Shown here: positions 10,741 through 22,200 of the stretch, in pieces
How positions within the stretch are numbered: position 1 is the first letter of the stretch
Layout of the letters: each line of letters starts with the position of its first letter
Source: Prinia subflava
Lineage: Eukaryota; Chordata; Aves; Passeriformes; Cisticolidae
DNA length: 64,000 bases
Reading direction: 5' to 3'
Assembly: GCF_021018805.1 (NCBI RefSeq)
Contig: NC_086251.1
Span: 40,556,767 to 40,620,766, forward strand
The notes under the pieces: model-generated
Seen by the model: the letters and a program-made list of their open reading frames with translations, nothing else
The model's database searches: none
Told to the model about the DNA's origin: nothing
Made by a program: the position numbers and the translations under genes

Positions 10741-13700
10741 CTACCTGCGCAGTGTGCCACATCTGCAAAGAGAGCAGGGCACAGGGTGAGCACTGCCAGC
10801 CTGGGAGGCCCCCCTGCTCTGCCCTGGAGCCCCTTCTTTGTGCCTGCCCCTCTGACACAGAACTGCAGGGGCAGGGACTGCAGGCAGCCTCTTCGTGGGG
10901 AGGAGTGAGGGGGGCTGGTGCTGGCTGAGCCCCCAACAGCAGGCTCCAGACAAAAGGGGGAAATGCTAGAGGAAAGTGCTAGCCACAGGTGTCACACCTC
11001 AAAAGTGCCCACAATGAGTCCAGCCTGTGCTGCTACAGCAAGGAGTGTGAGAACGTGAGATAAAGGACGGAAAGAGTAACCCAAACAACAATCAGTCAAG
11101 GACAGCAGTAAGGACACAGCTGGCAGCAAGATGAGGCTGAAGCTGGAAATTCATGGATCCATGGATCCACAGCATGGTCTGTGATGGCAACAGAGCTAAG
11201 CACTACCAAGTCACCCAGCCCATTCATCCTCGTTCTGCCCAACTTGGAGCTGCTGAGCCTGGAGACTACCAAGTACCTATGGAGTTTTCAGTAGAAGGCC
11301 TGTTTCCCCACAGCCACTGTTCCCTCCTGCTTTCTCCTATGTCTGCTCTGCACAAACCTTTCATTACTCATAGTGTCAGTAAAGATCTAAATGCTTAAAG
11401 AAGACACTCATTCCAAGATAATTAACCCAGAAGACACCACCCATACCTGTCCCTGCTCACTTACAGTTCACAGTCTTTCCGTCCCTTCTTGTCTTGTCTT
11501 CTCTTACCTCGGCCCTTGGACCTTCTCCTTCAAAAGGAAAGTACCACAAGAAGGGCTGATGTGTGGGAGATGAGACCCACAACCCCAGCCAGTAACAATG
11601 CCCCGATGTCACTTACCTTCCCAACCGCACCAGGTCCTGCCGGGGCCTGCAGAGTGGGAAAAATGACAGAGAGAAGCGATTATTGGGCAGTGCTGCGTGT
11701 TGAGCTGCAGGAGCTGCTCCACTGACATGCCCCAGAGCACAGCCCCATCTACCTGTTATCATTCACATTTAAAACAAACACAATATCTCTTCTCTTGACC
11801 TTGCCAACCCCTCAGTCAGGAGCTGATTGCCGTAGGCAGAGAAAAGACAGAGACAGTAAAGGAGCTGGTCAGCTTGGGTGACTACCCTGGGGATGTGACA
11901 TTTGCCAGTGAGGCTGGGGAGGGCAAGCTGAGTCCTAGCTGCTCTCAGTGATGGCTTTCACACCTTGTTAAACAAGGTGCAACACCCTGAGTAACAAACG
12001 AGGAGGATTTGCTGCAAAGTCTCAGTAGTGTGTTCTCAGCCATGACATACCACCCCCACAGGGGCCATAGCCAGGACACCTGCCACACCTACATTACCTA
12101 CAAAAGGGAGTGATGTACAGGTGTGGAAAGCGGATTAGGAAGAAGCCAAAAACTGCTGCAGAAGGCAGCCTGCACAAGTGCTCATAGGAGATCCCCTGGG
12201 AGTTCCCTAGGTAGGAAAACCACAAAAGGCTTAGGAAACTCCCTGCATGGGAAATAGCTGGAAGCAGGGAAGGAGGCAAGTAACACATCTGCTTCTTCCC
12301 ACACCCCCTTCTGCATCTACTGACAGACATTCCAGGCAGAGACTGTGTGGAGCTGGGCCTTCTCCAGTACAGCTGCTCATAAAGCTGCAGGGGAATACCA
12401 AGTCGGGGATCCTCAGGAACTTCTTCCAGGCAAGGATCATGTCCAATGGCTGCTCAGCAGGACATTCATCCCCAATTTCTGCAATTCTAAATCACCCCTG
12501 GATCATGATGAAGAGTGATTACCAGGACCCCCATTCCCCCAGGGAATTCTGGACTCTCTATGGCATGGACCAGCTGCAGGACTAGCACTGGAGCTGCTCC
12601 CACAGCACTGCAGTCCTCAGACAGAGGGCCCATCCTGCCCAGGCTTTCACCACTTTTGGGACACAGTGAGCACCCCAAGGGGTTGATTAGGTGCCAGGAG
12701 TCTGTGGCAGGCTGGTGCTGCACATCCATTCCACGTTAGCACTGCGTATTCAGGCCAGGTTGGCACTGCACCTTTTAAACTTTCATTTGTTGGCTTGGAT
12801 GTAAAACTCTGCTGTATCCCCAGGTCTGTATGGGGCAGCCTCCCTTAAATGGTGGCCCAAGACTCAGCTGTTGAGCTTTCTCTTTGTGCCACAGTCACAC
12901 TCAGGCATGCCAATCCACGGAGCTCCCTGCTGAACCAGCACCTTGGACGCGCTGTCACCTACCAAACACCTGCCACAGAGCCACCAGCCTTGCTCCATTA
13001 TCCACAGGCAGATCCTCTGGCTAAAGGAGCATATACCAGGTATGCCAAGCAGGGATGGGGAGTACAGCCCTGCAGGTGGTGCATGGTGCCTGACCTGTCT
13101 TCACAATGGCACACACCCCTCGTCTGGGAGGAGCAGTGCAGAGATGCGGTGCAGCCTGCAGCTGAACAAGGGCCACAAGCACCAGCAAACCCTAGTGCAA
13201 AGACAGCAAGAAGGGGTCCCAGCACAGCCAGGGTGCCCACAGGGCATCCCTGTTGCACACACAGGGTGAGCTGGCAGGGCTGCTCTTGCTGGAACTCAGG
13301 GGTCCCTACCTGCACTCGCACTGCTTGTGCTCGGTGAACACCATCTCCACATAGGGTGCCTCCCCGTTTGGCTTTATCTTCAGGAGCTGAAAGAAGAGCA
13401 AAGGTTACTTCTCAGGCAGTAGCAGGAGGGGGCTGGAAGGGCTCCTGCACCACTGCCTTGCCACCTCAGGCTCTTGGGAAGATGCATGTCTAACCTGTTC
13501 CTCGGGACCTCCAACAACAGAGACTCCACCTCCACACGTAGGCAGTACTGGCCAGGCCCAGCTGCCCCGGCAGCTGGGGAGGCTCTGCTAGTGCCACCCC
13601 ATGTCTTCAGAGCTTTAATTTGTCCCATGGTCTTGGGATGTCCCAGCCTTAGAAAATATTTTTCAGTCTCTGCCTTTCTGGAGAGCTTTCATGTATATGA

Positions 13701-15933
13701 TCCCTCTGCACACGTCCCTTATCTGACAGAAATATCCCATCCCAGTCATGTTTTTCAGACCTATCACATTGCTGCCGCCTCCTCCTGGATCAATTTCCTA
13801 CAGCACTGGGCCAGAATTGACTGGAGTCAGTACCACAGTGCCTCCCCAGTCCAGGGGTACAGGATTCACCCTGTCACAGGTCACAGCCCAGCCTGAAGCT
13901 CAGGTTGAACATCCAAAGGCCTTACAGGGTGTGTTCATCATTGGTGTGATCCACACCAGCCCCTGCAGAAGTGTCTGGCATTTCCACCCTGGACACAGCA
14001 GCAAGATCCCTCCCATAGAGGGAGACCTGTGCTTGGGGAGCTGCCTCCTGTTCGCGCCAGGCTTTTGATCCGCCTCAGCCAAGAGCTTTTGGAAACTGCC
14101 ATCCTGCCTTCCAACACACTTTCAACCTCAGAGAGACCAAAATCACTGGTGATTTATTGCAGGCATTCCCTAGTCCATCATCCACAGCAAAGCACAGCTT
14201 TTCCCTGGCCCCTGCAGCATCTGCAGGTTGATCTCTGTCAGCTCAGTGCAAGGACAACTGCTGCCTGGTTCGTGAGAAGAGTCGAGCAGCTCAGGATCTC
14301 CCACCCCACAGCTCACAGCTCACACAGAGGTGACTGAAAACACGGCTGGCTCAGCCCTACATGCCCACCATGCCCCGGCGTGGGGGCATTCGCTGTCAGC
14401 ACCATCCCAAGCATCACCTGATACAGGAGAGCCTCACTCCTCCCTTCGACTCAAGGGCAGTACCTACTTTGTCCCAGCAGGCAGTCACGGGCAACTGGAA
14501 CACCCCCAGCCCCACCACAGGACAGGAAAGGTCTGGAAAAATAACAGCAACGAGCAAGACAGACCACACAGAGAGAAGTCGGAGAGGGAGGGAGTGAGGC
14601 CAGTACCACCAGGGATGACACCTGACCTCAGGGGCAAGCCCAAAGAGCAGGCAGGGGAACCCTACTGGCTCGGCATGCATTTGAGCTGTTGTAAGTCCTC
14701 TCCCTTGCTAGCCACACTGCTACAGTTCTAGAGAACGCAAAGCTGCAAGTTCACCTTCCCGGCGCTTGGTGAGCTGCCCTCAGCTCTCGGGCACAGCCGC
14801 GGCCCCCAGCAGCAGCACGTACCTGCATGGTGACCGTGCTCGTCTCCACGGGGACGCAGCGGAGACCCTCGTCCCCACAACAGCCTCCACAGCGCTGCAG
14901 GGAGACGCAGGAGGGTCTGAAAATGTACTCCACCTCGTTGGGGAATTCGCTAATGACGTCCACCAGCTGCTCCAGAGGCCGGCAGAAACTACGATTCCAG
15001 ATCTCCCGAAAAGTCAGGACTGCAAGAGACAGGGGCTGTAAGGAGGCGCCCAGAGAGGCAGAGCCCAGCCGTGCCGCTGCCGGGGCAGGTGCAGAAGCCG
15101 CGGGGGGGTGGTCCTGCAGCCAACACAGAGCACAGAGAAGCAAAGGACCACCTTGTGCCCCCAGTCAGTCCGTCACCATGCTGTGCACATCGCTGTGCAG
15201 GGGCTCACACAGCCACCCCACCAGGCTCTTTCTCCCTCTATCCGCCGGCTCCGTCTCCTGCCCGGGCACTCTGCTCACCCCCGACCTCCGCCGAAGGGGG
15301 TCCCCCGCCCCTGGCACCTCGCTCGGCCGGACACCGTGCCCCGCGGCTTTCCAGCAGGGAGAGCTGAAGCGGAGCGCTCTTACCGAGACCCCGCGTCCCG
15401 GCACCGGAGGGGCGGCAGTCCGGGGACTGCGCTGCGCTCCGGCCCGCGGCGGTGCCTGCTGCCCGAGGCGGGCCGGGGAAATCGGGTTGCTCCGAGCGTC
15501 CGCACAGCTCCCCGCTGCCTCCCCGGTTGTCACCAAGGGACTCCGGAGGTAGCACAGCCCCGGGTGGGACCCAGCGCGCCCCGGCCCTGCGCGAAGCCCT
15601 CCCTGGATTGCTGCCCCCTCCCAGCCGGGGCACCGGCGGCCGCCCACGACCAACTCACCGGGCGGCTCCGTGCTAGGGGTCCCCCGTTCCTCCGGGGCCT
15701 GCAGGGAGGGAAAAGAGAGCTCTGGAGGGGCAGCACGGGGCGACCCGCCGCCGCCCCCCGCCCAGCGTCGGGAGGAGCTGTCCCGGCCGTCGCGGCCACC
15801 CCGAGCAGCGGCACCGGGGACCTGGGCTGCCCCTGCTCCGACCCCCCTCCCGCCGCTCGGCTCTCACCGGGGCTGGCGGTGCCCCCAGCGTCCCGGCCAC
15901 CAGCAACCGCAGGAAGGCGCCGAGCAGCAGCAT
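10741..15933 (-). CDS. PGF: PGF, placental growth factor (VEGF family), complete with seven coding exons
   Basis: Coding exons on the minus strand are 15933-15868 (22 codons, hydrophobic signal peptide), 15698-15659, 15019-14823 (197 nt), 13386-13310 (77 nt), 11646-11617 (30 nt), 11527-11465 (63 nt) and 10762-10741 (stop TAG). All junctions are AG/GT and in phase. Exon 3 carries the cystine-knot core, with cysteines spaced 25, 6, 3, 1 and 7 exactly as in VEGF/PlGF, including RCGGCCGDEGLRCVPVE. Exon 4 adds the CEC pair. The last exon gives the ending RCGTLRR, like the mammalian CGDAVPRR tail. Including the 63-nt exon gives 164 aa (PlGF-2-like); skipping it keeps the frame and gives 143 aa (PlGF-1-like). 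Each is six shorter than the human isoform as I recall. The product is a secreted dimer expected to bind FLT1 and, with the basic exon, heparan sulfate or neuropilin. Confidence 0.96.
11465..11527 (-). CDS. PGF: PGF heparin-binding exon (PlGF-2-type, 63 nt, likely alternatively spliced)
   Basis: The exon is preceded by a pyrimidine-rich tract and AG (minus strand) and followed by GTAAGTGAG. In frame with its neighbours it encodes 21 residues including RRSKGRGKRRQDKKGRKDC, extremely basic, with a single cysteine and an acidic residue before the end. It aligns without gaps with the human PlGF-2 insert. The phase (2 nt carried in, 2 nt carried out) lets it be included or skipped without changing the last exon frame. 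The exon is too short to show up as an open frame of its own. Confidence 0.92.
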
Positions 15934-16270
15934 CGCCGCTCCCGCCGCCCCGGTACAGGCTCGGCGCCGCAGCTACCGCCGTGCCGCCGCCGGCATGCCG
16001 CCCCGCCGCCGGGCCACCGGCCCCGCCGTGCCGCCTCCGCCGCCGCCGGGCCATGGGAGAGCGCCCCGCTCCGCCGCCGTATTTCACCGCCACCGCCCCG
16101 CCGCCGCCCCGCCCCGGCCCCGCCGCGGGGCGGGAGCAGGTGCCCGGCCCCGGGGACGGCCGGTGCTCCCGGGAGCGGCAGAGCCCCCTCCTCCAGCGCC
16201 CCCGCACCGCCTCCGGCCATTACTCCATCGGGCTGCCCCGGCGCTTCTATTCCCCTTCCCGTGCCCGGTG
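15934..16270 (-). promoter_or_regulatory. PGF CpG-rich promoter / 5' UTR
   Basis: Very GC- and CpG-rich sequence surrounds the PGF first coding exon (roughly 15240-16270). The start codon at 15933 has G at -3. The long open frames on both strands here are a composition effect with few stop codons; they are not separate genes. Confidence 0.6.
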
Positions 16271-19200
16271 AATCCCCGGCCGGCGGGAACCACCGGGGCT
16301 GTGTTGGGCTTCTTGGCTCGCTGTTCTATCTGCCCCATGCCCATCCACCCATTCTGTGCCCATCTGACTCCCCTGTCCCCATACAACAGCCCCTTTCCCA
16401 CCCATTCTCTTCACTTCTCTACTGATGCCTTGTTCCCGCTCAGTCAGCCCGTGCCTGCCCACCCACCCCCTTCCCCTCAAGCTGCCCCGTGCCTGTTCCA
16501 TCAGCCCCTCCCGCTGGACCCCGGTCAGAGCATTTCCAGTCCCCCCTAGCCTCAGGGACAGCCTCCCGATTCTGGTCTACAGCTCGGAAAGGAAGGAGGC
16601 ACAGCAGGTCTGGGGTCAAACCCTGCTGCCAACCCAAAGGAGCTCTGTGGCCTTTTCTGTTCTATTTTTAAGCCCCAGAGGCCAGGGAAGCTGGAACTAT
16701 GGGAGGTGTGATGAGATGCCAACAGGCAACACGATCCCCCGTGGGCTGCAGGTCCCAGGGAAATAACGGGCTCTGTGTCCGTGCCAGGATTCACATTTCT
16801 GTCCCCCTGGGAGAGTGGGGAGGCTGCTTCAGGGCTTCCCTACCCAACGGGGTATGAGGTCTGTCCCTGCAGCATAAGGATGCCAGTGACCTGCTCCCAG
16901 CCCTGTGGGATCCCTTCCCAGGGGATGCAGGACATGCCAGCTGCCTGTTCTCAGCCCCGCTGGGCCACGCAAGTGGCAGTGACTCAGGCCAGCAGGAGCT
17001 GGGCTCAGTCAGGAGCTTCTAGGCACTGGTACCACTGAGTGTGAGACAAAGCTGCCGGAGCAAGGCCTGGCAAATTAGCATGGAGATGCTGCAGAGATAA
17101 GCACACAGAAATCCCAACCCTACCGCAGGGAGGGTGTGCTGCAGTTCATCACTCAGCAGCACAGCACCAACTCAGCAGCTGCTGGGGGCTGCTGTGGCAG
17201 CCTTCAGTGCCTGTTCATACTCCTTCTCCTGGCTGGGCAGCAAAGAGCAGTAACATCCTTAATGTGATGACTGGAGCATACCTGTGCTCTCCCTCTGCCA
17301 CGCTACAGACTCTCCAGGGCCGAGGGGACCCCCTCCCCACTCCCCAGGGATGATGGTGAGATGGGGTGAAGAGAGCATTTCCTCCCACCCCAGAGCAGAG
17401 GCTGCTCTGAGCAGCAGCTGCTGCCAACTCACTGGACAGACAGAATCCTGTTATTGCAAAGACCGTGACCACATGGGGCCTCATGCCTGTCCTTGCAGGA
17501 AGGTCCCTTGGGGCCACCTCTCAGACACAAGGCCAGCCTCTGGCGCTGGAGCAAAGGGCTCTCCCCCAGGAGCTGTGTGGCTGGGGAGATCAGCCCTTAA
17601 TTGCTGAGTGCAGTCCTGTTCCTGGTCTGAAGCTATTTCCTCAGAGGCCTTGGGCAGAGTTTACATTCCTAGGATGAGCATCCACTTTCTAGGCAGTGTA
17701 GAACAGAGACAGGAGAAGAGAAATAATATTTGGACACCGGTAACCTGTGATCAGCAACATCCTCCTGCATATGGGAGAAACATCAAGCTGGCTGGGGTCA
17801 CAGTTTCTTGCTTTGCCCTCTGCCATGCTCCTCCCCGGGGGACCAAATCTGCCCTTCCCCAGCTGCAGGGTAGGGCTGGAGGTCGATGCTATAAATGCAC
17901 CAGCATGTCCCTCACGCTGCCTCCCACTGGGCTCTGGGGAGCAGAGTTACGCACTTTGGGAACAAGGGACAGAGGAAGCTCGAGGAACCAGCCAGGGATG
18001 TAAGGCAAACAGAGACATTTCCTTAAAGAGCAAATGCCTCCCCTGCAGGGAGCCCCATGCAGTGGCTGCTGACTGAGAGCATCACCTCGAATATGCCACT
18101 GCCCAGTGTGCCACCTCGCTGCCCTGCTCACACAGCTGAGGAAGGAGGTGGGTGGGGGTTGATGGCATGTCCTTGCTGTGGGTGAACACTGGCTGGCAAG
18201 TGGGGAAGGCCAGCCCTGGCATTCAGCTGCAAGCATGCCACAGCACAACCCTGCCAGGGAACAGGGGCACCTCCAGGGCCTTCAGGGTGAGGGGCAAGAG
18301 CAGGGCCCCTGGCTGCCCATGAGCACTGAAGGAGCCCGGAGTAAGTGGCTGCTCTTCCCTGCAAAACCCCACCCTGCTCATTGCAGGCAAGGTCCCTCTT
18401 AAGTAATCTTTTCCATAAAACAGCCTCATTTCAGCATCAGAGTTCCCTCACAGATATCTTATCCCCTGTAAAATCCCACCTTTGGCATCTCACGCGGAAA
18501 GAACACAACAAGAGCTTGTCCCTGCATAATTTTTAAGCTGATTGTAGCCAGGACCTCCTGGCTCCTGAAGCCCTCAGAGACACCTCTGAAATCCTCAGGG
18601 CATTATTTCTGTCTGCTTCTATTTAGGACACAGGACTCAGTCTCACCAAAGCTACAGGCTTCTACCAAGGGAAGGCCAAACCATCCATGACCCAGTGCCT
18701 GGCACAGTCACCCTCTTGAGTTTGACCCCAGTAGGCAAGAACCCTGCTAGCAGCTCCCTGTGCCCTGCACTGTGATGGGACTCCTGAGGTCAAAGCAGCA
18801 TGAGGATGTATGGCACTGGGCTCCTCACACTGTCCATCATCTCAGAGGCCCCACGTCTCACCCTTGCTGTTTCATTTGATTGCTTTCTCTGGTTCTGTGA
18901 TCTCTTCTTAGAGAGTCTCCCAAGCTCCACTGTCAGGGAGCCAGTCCATAGCTAGCAGTGAGACAAACCGGGTCAGTCATCTGCAGTTTGTGTCTCCACA
19001 GTGAGAACGAGGATGGCAATGGTCTGGCTGGGGCATGCCCAGCTCCAGGCTCTTGGCACAGAGGGAACCCAGGCCTCTCTCTCAGGAGACTGCTGCTGAC
19101 TTCTGAGAAATGCAGGGCTCTCCTTGCAGGCAAGCAAAGCTGCACTGATGACCCCTGAACAGTCAGTGTTGCTCCTCAAGGAAACAGCTTGCAAACACCT

Positions 19201-22200
19201 GCCTGGGCACCTGGGCCCTGAAGGACTCCTCAGAGCCGTGCTGCAGCAGCTCCAACTCTGAGATGCCCTGGGCAGCACATCCCCTGTCCCTGGCGGCTGC
19301 TGTGGTGGCGTCAGCGCCTCTCCCAGCCCAGGTGCGCAGGGGGATGTGTTTGCTGAGGGGCAGGCTGACAATAGGGGGAAATGGGCCGGGCTGTGCACCC
19401 CAGTGGTGGCGGCTCACGGCCCCGCCACCGCTGCCCGTGGCAGGCGGAAGCGTCCGGCCTTAGTCAGCCCCGGCCGCACGTGGCAGGAACTCTGCTGCTT
19501 GTTTTGGTTCCTGGGGAGGGGAGCTCAGCCTCCCTGGGGACCCCAACCAAACCTGCAGGCACCTGACAGTCCAGCCCCCTGCCTGGGGACAGCAGGGTCT
19601 GCTCCCCACGGGTCACAGCACTGCAGGCTCGCCTAGGTCAGACATGAATTTCACAGGGGCATGGGATGAGCTCCAGGACTGCCTGAGAGCAGTCAGAGAA
19701 CCCAGGCCAGGGGAATCCTTGGCAAGCCTCGTACTGCTCTCAGACAGAAATCCCTCATGAGGGCAGGGACGATGCTAACAAGAAAGATGTCCCTGAGACT
19801 GCCAGACCCAAGCCCTGGGAAGCTGTGGCCCTCCTGCAGCCAGTGTTCCGGGAGCAGATCATCATGGGCAGACCTAGTGCCTCTCAGCTTAGTGCTCAGT
19901 GGCCAGTGGCTGGGCAGCCCCACGCTGCAGGGACTGACCAGGCCATGGGTGTTTGCATGAAAGCACAGCCCTGGAGCAGGGTGAGGCACTGGAGAGCGAC
20001 ACCACAGCCCCAAGCATACGTGGGCACCTGCAGGTAAGGGTTCTCTCAGCGAGCGCAGTCACTGTGCCAAAACAACAGCCCCCTACACACAAAGTGCCAA
20101 GAGACCAGAGCAGGACGCAGAGACACAGTAACCACAGCACAGCTCACCCTGCTCTGTCCAAGTTCCTCTCCTGAAGCTCTGGGTGGGAGCAGCGTCTTCA
20201 AGTCCCAGAAAGCCTGCAGGAATTTCTCTCCAGCAGCTGTAGAGTGCTGTGCTTGGGAGAAACAAGGCTGAGGGCAGGATGGAGTGGTGCAGCAGTGTGC
20301 ATGACCTTCTGCCACCAGCAGCGACAGAACACGCTGGACCCGCACCGGCTGCAGGCACAGGGTACAGCAGCCGTGGGAGGGGTGAGATTCTCCCGGCAGG
20401 AGCAGAGCAGCCCCCTCCTCAGGAAAGAGACAGAGGTTACTTTTCCACCAGAGAACCAAGCCTATTCTGCACATTTATCACATTTCATCTACCCTTCTCT
20501 GAACAGAGAAGAGGCACACGGGCACAGAGCAGCTGCTGCTCTGCTGCTGCCCCTCGTCTCCAGCTTTCCCAGCCCAGCCAGTCGGTGGGCAGGGGCTGCC
20601 AGGCGCTTTGCTCCCCTGCCAAACTGGAACCCAATCCACGCCCAGCCCAGAGCTTCTGGCTGCTTATCATGTGGGTGCAGCTCTCCTGCTTTTAGTTGTC
20701 ATAATATTGACACAAAGCAAAATAATAGTGATGGCGAGACTCTGCCTGGCTCTGGAAGGCAAACAGTCAAGGAGACGGGGAGTAGCAGACTCTGCTATTG
20801 TGTGGGACAGGGCAGCAGCCAGGGCTGCTTCCAAGCTCTGCTCCTCAGCATCACTCCTGCTGATAAGGGAGGGATGTGGGATGCGGGCGGAGGGGGATGT
20901 AAGCTCCACAGCACACCCTCCCTGCTGAGGAGAGTGAACGTGTGTATCGGCAGGGCTTCATCCCAGAGGCTTTCCTAGAATGTGGGTGGAGGAGTGGCTC
21001 ATCTCTCCCTTTCCCTGAAACCTGGCAGCCGCTGAATAGCTGCCATCTCCCGCAGCAGACAATGAGCAAAGCGAGCCCGGGGCCAGCTGCAGCGCCGGGA
21101 GCGTGAGCAGAGGAACTGCGGGGAGCGAGCTGGTGACCAGGAAGCAGCCCAGACTGCTGGTGTCACGGACCCCTCGGTGACCACAAAGCCTCTGCGCCGC
21201 ACTTTGTCTCACTCCACGGGCCTGGCTTCCTGCAGCCACACCAGGTTTGCTCCAGGGTTTCTCTGAAGCCAGCCCGCAGGGATGAGCCCCAGCAGCACCT
21301 CCTCTGTGACCCAGCCGGCCTGCCGGGCACCCTCCAGGTGGTGGCAGGGCCACAGCCAGTGCCTGCATGGTGCCATGGAGCTTTCTGAGCGCTTGTGCCT
21401 TTGGTGGCAGTGAAAAAAGCCAACGCCTTTTCAGGGTATGAAGGTCCAGGACACTAATAGCAATGCTGAGCTCCCACCCAGCTCTGTACCGTGCTCCCTC
21501 ATCCATTGCTACATCTTGTTTTCCTACATGACATGCAGTGACTTCCCACACTTCCCTCACCTCTTCCTGAGCAGCCTGGCCTTTGAACCGGCTGCCTGCA
21601 GCTGCCTGTATCACGAGGGAAGACCTGGGCTGCTGCCATAGATGGATGAGCCGACGAGTGAAGCTCCACATCCAGGGCAGCTTCCCATGCCTCTCCCAGG
21701 GGCTGGGAAGAGACAGAGGCAACCCAGCCTGGGCTGCTTCCACAACAAGCCCTAGAAAAACCTTCATGCTTCCCAGACTTGGTCTCTATTTTTAAGGCTC
21801 CTAAAAGGAGGAGGGAGCAAATTACAAACTTGCTGGCAAGAGAGATGGTCCCTGGGCCGGATTCAGAACCGCCTACTCATTTTCCATAGGGATTGTGGAC
21901 TCCATTGGTACCACAAGGGTCTGGCTATGGGCTTGGCCTGCCTGTATGTGCTGTGCTGACGTGAGGATGAGACAGCAGCCATTTTCCAGGCAGGGACAAG
22001 TGCACGTACACGCAGGCGGCCAAGCCAGGAGCTGCACCAAATCCTTTGCTAACCTGAGGTACTGAATCCATCCTGTTACTCCCCTTAGCAATCCCTGCCT
22101 GTTTCCCCTTGGCCACCCAGGCAGTTATGGCAGCCAGGCTTTCCTGAGGATGACCAGTGTAGGAGACAGTTGTTACCAGAGTCATCAGAGAAGAGCAGCA

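Noticed and set aside
10068..10928. 286-codon plus-strand open frame
   Set aside because: It is antisense to the PGF stop exon and 3' UTR in GC-rich sequence; the true PGF end (CGTLRR) is on the other strand.
15108..16271. 387-codon plus-strand open frame over the PGF promoter
   Set aside because: CpG-island sequence with few stops; composed of Pro/Ala/Arg runs and antisense to PGF exons 1-2.
20958..21767. Longest unassigned open frame (269 codons, minus strand) in the PGF-EIF2B2 intergenic region
   Set aside because: The translation is low in similarity to anything I know, rich in Ala/Gly/Ser/Pro, has no splice context, and lies in GC-rich sequence where stop codons are rare.
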